This document shows, one piece after another, positions 58,748 to 64,000 of a stretch of 64,000 bases of DNA (its first letter is position 1; each line of letters starts with the position of its first letter). This DNA comes from Rhizobium bangladeshense (GTDB lineage Bacteria; Pseudomonadota; Alphaproteobacteria; Rhizobiales; Rhizobiaceae). The stretch spans positions 871,001 to 935,000 of the forward strand of contig NZ_CP071612.1 of NCBI RefSeq assembly GCF_017357245.1, written 5' to 3'. The notes below the pieces were generated by a model. It worked only from the letters and a program-made list of their open reading frames with translations. It was not told the origin of the DNA and ran no database searches. The translations under genes were made by a program, and so were the position numbers.

Positions 58748-59178
58748 GACATTAGGCCTCCCCACGGTGAACATATTAGTAACCTTGCAAGAACCGTTCC
58801 GGGCGGGGTGGTGGCATGAACCAGTTCATCACCCGCGCATCGATCGCTGAGATTGCCCGCCATCACCGAGGCCAGAGATTAGATGGCCGAAGCGTCGCAA
58901 TGCTGACGGTGGCCGCGTCCCGCATGATGCGATAGGCGCAACCCCGCGCCATCCGCTGCGTCGGGAGCGGATTTGGCAAGAACGTTAACCCACCCTCCGT
59001 CATCCCAGGCCTTGAGCGAAGGGTCCATGCCCCCCGGTGCTGATGGAGGAGACCTACGTGGATCCTCGGGTCAAGCCCGAGGATGACGGAGCGTTGGGTG
59101 ATCTCTGTGGCAAGTACCGCGACGTTTGATGGTATAGAAGCGACTGCGCCTCCCGACAGTCACGTCGAACTCTCACCC
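58748..59178. repeat. 431-bp gap with family A double repeat
   Basis: The repeat unit at 58997-59089 opens with CCGTCATCC and closes with ATGACGG; its right hairpin CCTCGGG-TCAAG-CCCGAGG (59064-59082) is perfect and its left one is degenerate. It has the same plan as 10744-10830. The rest of the gap has no supported gene. Confidence 0.65.
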
Positions 59179-60174
59179 TCAAAGAATGTTCACCCGCCGC
59201 AGCAGCCACCAGGCGAAGGCGATCGAGGCGATGATCAGGATGAAGGCATATTCCGTGCCGTAGTCGCCAACGGCGAAGGGCAGGTTGGCGGTGTTCATGC
59301 CGAAGAAACCGGTCACCAGCGTCGGCGGCAGCAGGAAGGCGGTCATGATCGACAGAAGATAGAGGTGACGGTTAGTCTCGGAGGATTGTTTCGAATCGAT
59401 TTCTTCGTGCAGCAGGCGGGCCCGATCCTGCAGAGCGTAGACATCGTGGTCGACCGTTTCGAGCCGGCTCGTCAGCCGCCGCGCCACATCGTCGAAGCCG
59501 AAGGGCATCTCGTCTTCGTCGGCCGCCGCCGCACGGCGCATCAGCGCCAGCACCGTGCGCAGATGCCGGTGCAGCCGCACAACGGTTCGCCGGACCGGGG
59601 CCAGCCGCCGGCGCTCGTCGCGCGGGGCGTTGTCGTAGACGATATCCTCGATCTGGTTCAGCTCCTCGGTGAGCTCGATGACGATCGCGATCAGCGTGCG
59701 CTGGAATTCGATCACCAGCAGTTCGAAGAGGTCGACCGGCCGCGAGAATTTGCCTGGATTCTTCTCGATCAGCGTGCGCGCCCGCTCGACGCTGCGCAGC
59801 GGCTGCAGCCTCGTGGTGATGATGAAGCGGTCGGACATGGCGAAATGCAGCCAGCCGAGATTATTGGTGTCCTGGGCGAAATCGCGCTGGCAGTCGACGA
59901 GCGTGCCGTAGAGCATCTGCTCGTCAACGGTCAGCGCCGCATGCGTGTCATGCGTCGTCAACGCCGATTTCGCCTCCTCGGTCAGACCGTCGAGCGTCTC
60001 GAGCAAGGCCGGCACACGGGCGTCGACGAGGTTGAGGTGCAGCCAGTAAAAACAGTTCTCCGCGGTCAGATCCGCCACAGTCGCGCTGTTGGTCAGCCGC
60101 ACGGCCGTCTTTTCCTCCGGCGAGAAACGATAGGCCCAGACGAAACCAGGTATGTTGACGGGCAAAGTATCCAT
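59179..60174 (-). CDS. ZntB/CorA-like cation transporter
   Basis: A 331-aa CorA-superfamily protein with a long cytoplasmic N-terminal domain, the stalk (LHRHLRTVLALMRRAA), two C-terminal helices (about 270-290 and 306-324) and FFGMNTANLPF (GMN at 292-294), which fits the ZntB subgroup with its Asn-Leu-Pro extension. It may move Zn2+ or Mg2+. It is a second CorA-type gene beside that at 7788. Confidence 0.85.
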   Translation of the reverse strand: MDTLPVNIPGFVWAYRFSPEEKTAVRLTNSATVADLTAENCFYWLHLNLVDARVPALLETLDGLTEEAKSALTTHDTHAALTVDEQMLYGTLVDCQRDFAQDTNNLGWLHFAMSDRFIITTRLQPLRSVERARTLIEKNPGKFSRPVDLFELLVIEFQRTLIAIVIELTEELNQIEDIVYDNAPRDERRRLAPVRRTVVRLHRHLRTVLALMRRAAAADEDEMPFGFDDVARRLTSRLETVDHDVYALQDRARLLHEEIDSKQSSETNRHLYLLSIMTAFLLPPTLVTGFFGMNTANLPFAVGDYGTEYAFILIIASIAFAWWLLRRVNIL

Positions 60175-60300
60175 TGGTCGCCGATCCTTTGCGAGGGCGA
60201 TAGAATTGTCTTGAGTTTCTCAATGCCGTCCATGTGTGCAACTGTGCAAGAGCAAAGCGCCATGACGGCGATATATCGCATGGCGGCGCGTGAATCAAAA

Positions 60301-60322
60301 TTGACGTTTACGTAAAAATCAA
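60301..60322. promoter_or_regulatory. Operator palindrome ahead of the acyl-CoA dehydrogenase operon
   Basis: Outer TTGA and TCAA flank a perfect inner TTTACGTAAA with two-base spacers, giving a 22-bp dyad. It lies 58 bases before the dehydrogenase ATG. Similar TTTACGTAAA sites are known for MerR- and TetR-type regulators of branched-chain and fatty acid breakdown; which one acts here is not shown. Confidence 0.6.
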
Positions 60323-60380
60323 CTAGCCCTTGCCGAGGAGGGCTTTGCATGAGGTGCAGGCACCCCACGGAGGAGGAAGC

Positions 60381-62156
60381 ATGTACAAGGCGCCCGTCGA
60401 GGAAATCGCGTTCACATTGAAACATGTAGCCGGCATGGGCGAGGCGATGTCGAATGGTCTTTTCGGAGATCTCGGCGACGACCTCGTCGACGCCATCCTC
60501 GCCGAGGCAGGACGTTTTGCTACAGAGGAAGTGGCGCCTCTCGCCGAAATCGGCGACCGCCAGGGCGCCCGCCTTGTTGATGGCGAGGTCCGGCTGCCGG
60601 ATGGCTGGCGTGATCTCTACCGCGACTGGATCGCGGGCGGCTGGAACGGCCTGACGGCGCCGGAGGCTTTCGGTGGCCAGGCGCTGCCTCATATGCTGAA
60701 TGTAGCGGCGCTCGAAATGTGGAATTCCGGCTCCATGGCCTTTGCGCTGGCGCCAACGCTGACCATGGGCGCCATCGAGGCGGTCAGCACCCATGGCAGT
60801 GCGGCGCTCAAGGAGAAATATCTGGAAAAGATGGTGTCGGGCGAATGGACCGGCACCATGAACCTGACCGAGCCGCATGCCGGGTCCGATCTCGGGGTCC
60901 TTAAGGCGCGGGCCGAGCGAATGCCCGACGGCAGCTATCGCATTTTCGGTCAGAAGATCTTCATCACCTGGGGCGAACACGACGCGGCCGACAATATCAT
61001 CCATCTGGTGCTGGCGCGGCTTGCGGATGCGCCGGCCGGCACGCGCGGCATCTCGCTCTTCCTGGTGCCGAAATTCCTGGTGAACGACGACGGCTCGCTA
61101 GGCCCCCGCAACGACCTCTTCTGCCATTCGCTGGAGCACAAGCTCGGCATCCATGGTTCGCCCACCTGTACCATGATCTATGGTGACGGCCGGTTCGGCG
61201 AGGAAAAGGGGGCGATCGGCTGGCTGGTCGGCGAGGAGAACAAGGGGCTCGCCTGCATGTTCACGATGATGAACAATGCGCGCCTGGCGGTCGGCATGCA
61301 GGGTGTGGCGATCGCCGAGGCCGCCACCCAGAAGGCTCTCGCCTATGCCCGCGAGCGCACGCAAGGCAAGGCTCCGGGTTGGGCGGGGACCGGCATGAGC
61401 CCGATCGCAGAGCATCCCGACGTCGCCCGCATGCTTCTGACAATGAAGGCGCTGACCCAAGGCTCGCGCGCCATCTCCTATGCCTGCGCCCACGCGATCG
61501 ACATGTCTCGCCGGGCAGGCGACAGCCGCCATTGGCAGGAGCGCGCCGCGCTTTTGACGCCGATCGCCAAGTCCTTTTCAACCGATGCCGGCGTCGAGGT
61601 CGCCTCGCTCGGCATCCAGGTGCATGGCGGCATGGGTTTCATCGAGGAGACGGGTGCGGCCCGTTATCTCCGCGACGCCCGTATCGCGCCGATTTACGAG
61701 GGCACCAACGGCATCCAGGCGATCGACCTCGTCACTCGCAAGCTGCCGCTTTCCGACGGCGATCAGGTGAAGGGCTTCATCGCCGAATTGAAGGAGATCG
61801 CCGACGGCGTCCGCCGCTCGAATCTCGACGGTTTCGGCGAGACGGCCGCGCGGCTCGATGCAGCCATCGCCGACCTTGAGCAGGCCACGGCCTGGCTCCT
61901 GAAGGCGCTGGCAGATGACAGGACCGCTGAAGCGCTCGCCGGCGCCACACCCTATCAGCGCCTGTCCGGCCTGGTGCTCACCGGCTGTTATCTCGCCAAG
62001 GGTGGCCTGGCCGAGAGCGGCGACGGCAAAGGCGAGGGTCGCATTGCGCTCTGCCGCTTCGCCGCCGAAAACCTGCTTGCCGAGACCGCAGCCCTTCGCG
62101 ACCGCGTCGTCAACGGCGCGGCAAGTCTTGCCGCAGCCCGTATTCTGCTTGCCTGA
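60381..62156 (+). CDS. Acyl-CoA dehydrogenase (DmdC-like, long form)
   Basis: A 591-aa FAD enzyme, longer than the usual 380 aa owing to a C-terminal extension, the arrangement seen in DmdC/FadE-like dehydrogenases. It begins MYKAPVEEIAFTLKHVAGMG. Signatures are GTMNLTEPHAGSDLG and GQKIFITWGEHD (FAD/substrate) and QVHGGMGFIEETGAARYLRD; the Glu of IAPIYEGTNGIQ is the likely base. The substrate may be a short, branched or methylthio acyl-CoA. A GGAGGAGG site precedes the ATG. Operon with the hydratase. Confidence 0.9.
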   Translation: MYKAPVEEIAFTLKHVAGMGEAMSNGLFGDLGDDLVDAILAEAGRFATEEVAPLAEIGDRQGARLVDGEVRLPDGWRDLYRDWIAGGWNGLTAPEAFGGQALPHMLNVAALEMWNSGSMAFALAPTLTMGAIEAVSTHGSAALKEKYLEKMVSGEWTGTMNLTEPHAGSDLGVLKARAERMPDGSYRIFGQKIFITWGEHDAADNIIHLVLARLADAPAGTRGISLFLVPKFLVNDDGSLGPRNDLFCHSLEHKLGIHGSPTCTMIYGDGRFGEEKGAIGWLVGEENKGLACMFTMMNNARLAVGMQGVAIAEAATQKALAYARERTQGKAPGWAGTGMSPIAEHPDVARMLLTMKALTQGSRAISYACAHAIDMSRRAGDSRHWQERAALLTPIAKSFSTDAGVEVASLGIQVHGGMGFIEETGAARYLRDARIAPIYEGTNGIQAIDLVTRKLPLSDGDQVKGFIAELKEIADGVRRSNLDGFGETAARLDAAIADLEQATAWLLKALADDRTAEALAGATPYQRLSGLVLTGCYLAKGGLAESGDGKGEGRIALCRFAAENLLAETAALRDRVVNGAASLAAARILLA

Positions 62157-62165
62157 GGAGATTCC

Positions 62166-62921
62166 ATGACCGATCACATCATCGTCGATCAGCCTTCCGC
62201 CCATCCCGGCGTCCAGTTCATCCGCTTCAACCGACCGGAAAAGAAGAACGCGATCACGCGCGCGATGTATCGCACCATGGCCGATGCGCTGAACGCCGCC
62301 AATGCGGACGCGAATATCAGGGCGACGGCCTTTCTCGGCACGGAAGGCTGCTTTTCGGCCGGCAATGACCTCAATGATTTTCTCTCTGCCGCAATTGGCG
62401 GCGGCGGCCTCGGCCAGGAGATCCTCGACTTCCTTTATGCGCTTGTTAACGCCGAAAAACCCGTCGTCTCGGGCGTCGACGGCCTGGCAATCGGCATCGG
62501 CACAACGATCCATCTCCATTGCGACCTGACCATCGCCTCGAACCGCAGCCAATTCCGAACACCCTTCGTCGATCTGGCGCTGGTGCCGGAGGCGGCTTCC
62601 AGCCTCATCGGCCCGCGCATCATGGGCCACCAGCGGGCTTTTGCCATGCTCGCCGCCGGAGAAGCCTTCAGCGCTGAAGAAGCTCGTGAGGCCGGTCTTG
62701 TCTGGAAGGTGGCCGATCCCGGCGACGTCGACGCCCTGACGCTCGACATCGCCGCTCGGCTGGCTGCCAAGCCGCCCGAGGCGCTGCGCATCGCCCGCGA
62801 GCTCGTCCGCGGCCCGCGCGAGGAGATCATCGCCCGTATCGACGAAGAGGCCCGCCATTTCTCCGCCCGGCTGAAAAGTGCAGAGGCGCGGGCCGCTTTC
62901 GAAGCCTTCATGCGTCGCTGA
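62166..62921 (+). CDS. Enoyl-CoA hydratase/isomerase family protein
   Basis: A 251-aa crotonase-fold protein. FSAGNDLNDFL and VSGVDGLAIGIGTTIHLHCD form the oxyanion and CoA region, and PFVDLALVPEAASSLIGPRI follows. It would hydrate the enoyl-CoA made by the dehydrogenase 9 bases upstream. The canonical first catalytic Glu of hydratases is not clear to me, so an isomerase or other crotonase activity is possible. Confidence 0.88.
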   Translation: MTDHIIVDQPSAHPGVQFIRFNRPEKKNAITRAMYRTMADALNAANADANIRATAFLGTEGCFSAGNDLNDFLSAAIGGGGLGQEILDFLYALVNAEKPVVSGVDGLAIGIGTTIHLHCDLTIASNRSQFRTPFVDLALVPEAASSLIGPRIMGHQRAFAMLAAGEAFSAEEAREAGLVWKVADPGDVDALTLDIAARLAAKPPEALRIARELVRGPREEIIARIDEEARHFSARLKSAEARAAFEAFMRR

Positions 62922-62925
62922 GGCT

Positions 62926-64000
62926 CTACTTCTCCAGTGTCGCCACGACCTCGACATGCGAGGCCCAGAGAAACTGGTCGATCGGCGTCACCCCGGTGAT
63001 GCGGTAGCCGCCCTCGACAAGGATCGCCAGATCGCGCGCCAGCGTCAGCGGATTGCAGCTGACGGCGGCGATCTTCTTAACCGCCGAGCGGGCCAGCTCC
63101 TTGCACTGGAACTCCGCGCCGGCCCGCGGCGGATCGAAGACGACGGCGTCATAGGGCTTGAATTCCTGCGTCATCAGCGGACGGCGGAAGAGATCGCGCT
63201 TTTCGATCGTTACGGGTTTCAGGCCCTGGGTTTTGCGGGCGGCCTGGTCAAGGGCTGCAAGCGCCTTTGCCTCGGCTTCGACGGCATGGACGCGGCCGAT
63301 CCGCGCCAGCCTGAGTGAAAACGTACCGGCGCCGGCAAAGAGATCGGCGATCCGTTTCGCTTTGCCGGCATGGGCAAGCACCAGCTCGGCCATCGCCTCT
63401 TCCGCAGGCTTGGTCGCCTGGGCAAAACCGCCCGGCGGCGGCGAAACCGAAACGCCGCCGAAATCGATGAGCGGCTTCGACGGCTCGACCAGGATTTCCC
63501 CGTTTACCGTCACGCGGGCGATGCCGCGTAGGCCGAGCACGGTCTCGATCGCCTTGCGCCGCTGCGGGTCGGAGAGTTTCTTGATCTCGTCGGCCGCAAT
63601 GTCGAGGCCGGAGAGCGTTTCCAGCACCGCGACCCGGAAGGGCTCGGCACTGGTTGCAAGCGACGCGGCGATCGCCTTGATCGCCGGCAGCCGGGCGACG
63701 ATGCCCGCCGAGGAGATCGGACATTCCTCGATGGCGACGATATGATGGCTTTCGGCCTGGTTGAAGCCAATCAGCATATCCCTTTCGGTCCTGCGCGCCG
63801 CAAACACCAGGCGCCGGCGCTCGCCCGGGCGGGCCGGGACGATCTCGCCGACATCAGGCGTCAATCCTTTGGATTTCAGCGCATCGATGACCAGCTGACG
63901 CTTGAAGTCACGGTAGGGGCCGTCTGCCAGATGCTGCAGCGTGCAGCCGCCGCAGGTGCCGTTGACACCGTCGGGGCCGAAATGCCGGCAAGGCGGTTCC
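62926..64000 (-). CDS. RlmD/TrmA-type RNA uracil-C5 methyltransferase, cut by right edge
   Basis: About 358 codons are visible, and the start lies beyond the right edge. Near the edge PCRHFGPDGVNGTCGGCTLQHL is the four-Cys Fe-S cluster typical of this family. The SAM domain has DLFAGAGTFSLRLA; FDPPRAGAEFQCK carries the catalytic region and VSCNPLTLARDLA the nucleophile Cys. It methylates 23S rRNA or tRNA uracil. It is convergent with the hydratase, 4 bases apart. Confidence 0.92.
   Translation of the reverse strand, partial: EPPCRHFGPDGVNGTCGGCTLQHLADGPYRDFKRQLVIDALKSKGLTPDVGEIVPARPGERRRLVFAARRTERDMLIGFNQAESHHIVAIEECPISSAGIVARLPAIKAIAASLATSAEPFRVAVLETLSGLDIAADEIKKLSDPQRRKAIETVLGLRGIARVTVNGEILVEPSKPLIDFGGVSVSPPPGGFAQATKPAEEAMAELVLAHAGKAKRIADLFAGAGTFSLRLARIGRVHAVEAEAKALAALDQAARKTQGLKPVTIEKRDLFRRPLMTQEFKPYDAVVFDPPRAGAEFQCKELARSAVKKIAAVSCNPLTLARDLAILVEGGYRITGVTPIDQFLWASHVEVVATLEK

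Overview
The window reads as a piece of the main chromosome of an alphaproteobacterium of the Rhizobiaceae, most likely Rhizobium of the etli/leguminosarum group. The signs are a split F0 ATP synthase operon (atpI-B-E-F'-F without F1 genes), rhizobial protein families (BA14K, DUF982, DUF6101, DUF1217, SleB-type hydrolase), an orphan LuxR regulator, high GC with dense coding on both strands, and several families of short palindromic intergenic repeats typical of rhizobia. The species is inferred from gene content only. I see no rRNA, tRNA, CRISPR array, insertion sequence or prophage.

Layout. 1-4.5 kb: end of an exported protein gene, then a tightly packed sugar-acid operon (SDR dehydrogenase, dgoK, dgoA, SMP-30 lactonase) facing an IclR regulator across a shared operator. 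4.8-10.7 kb: orphan LuxR regulator, a 633-bp non-coding region with a sigma-54 promoter and strong RNA hairpins, mrp, corA and kup. 10.9-15.1 kb: SleB-type cell wall hydrolase and the F0 operon. 15.4-25.8 kb: rnhB, a radical SAM protein, a small glycosyltransferase, a small exported protein, moaB-ispE-TPR, ispB facing a DUF2007 gene and a methyltransferase, and mntH. 26-36.7 kb: S49 protease, glyQ with an overlapping P-loop kinase-like gene, then two DUF2207 membrane proteins bracketing lemA and an aroA, then purD and a small exported protein resembling the HPE1-like family.

37-48.3 kb: a Cache-type chemoreceptor, a DUF523 protein, glyS (far from glyQ and on the other strand), tex, cfa, a histidine phosphatase, a frameshifted mipA/ompV gene and ubiA. 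48.4-56 kb: a DUF6101 protein, a very large DUF1217 repeat protein (1,107 aa, nine modules), a GlcD-type FAD dehydrogenase, tsaC/sua5 and an unrecognised gene. 56.5-64 kb: a Rieske oxygenase, a BA14K protein, a DUF982 protein, a ZntB/CorA-like transporter, an acyl-CoA dehydrogenase plus enoyl-CoA hydratase pair behind a clear operator palindrome, and an RlmD-type methyltransferase cut by the right edge.

Most genes are housekeeping: respiration and quinone (F0, ispB, ubiA), isoprenoids (ispE), translation (glyQ, glyS, tsaC, rlmD), nucleotide and aromatic synthesis (purD, aroA) and ion transport (kup, corA, mntH, zntB-like). The parts most worth a second look are the sigma-54/hairpin region at 5.6-6.1 kb, the giant DUF1217 protein, the cysteine-free Mrp, the DUF2207-lemA-aroA-DUF2207 block with a duplicated glyQ tail beside it, and the operator-like palindromes ahead of the dgo, cfa, Rieske and acyl-CoA dehydrogenase genes.
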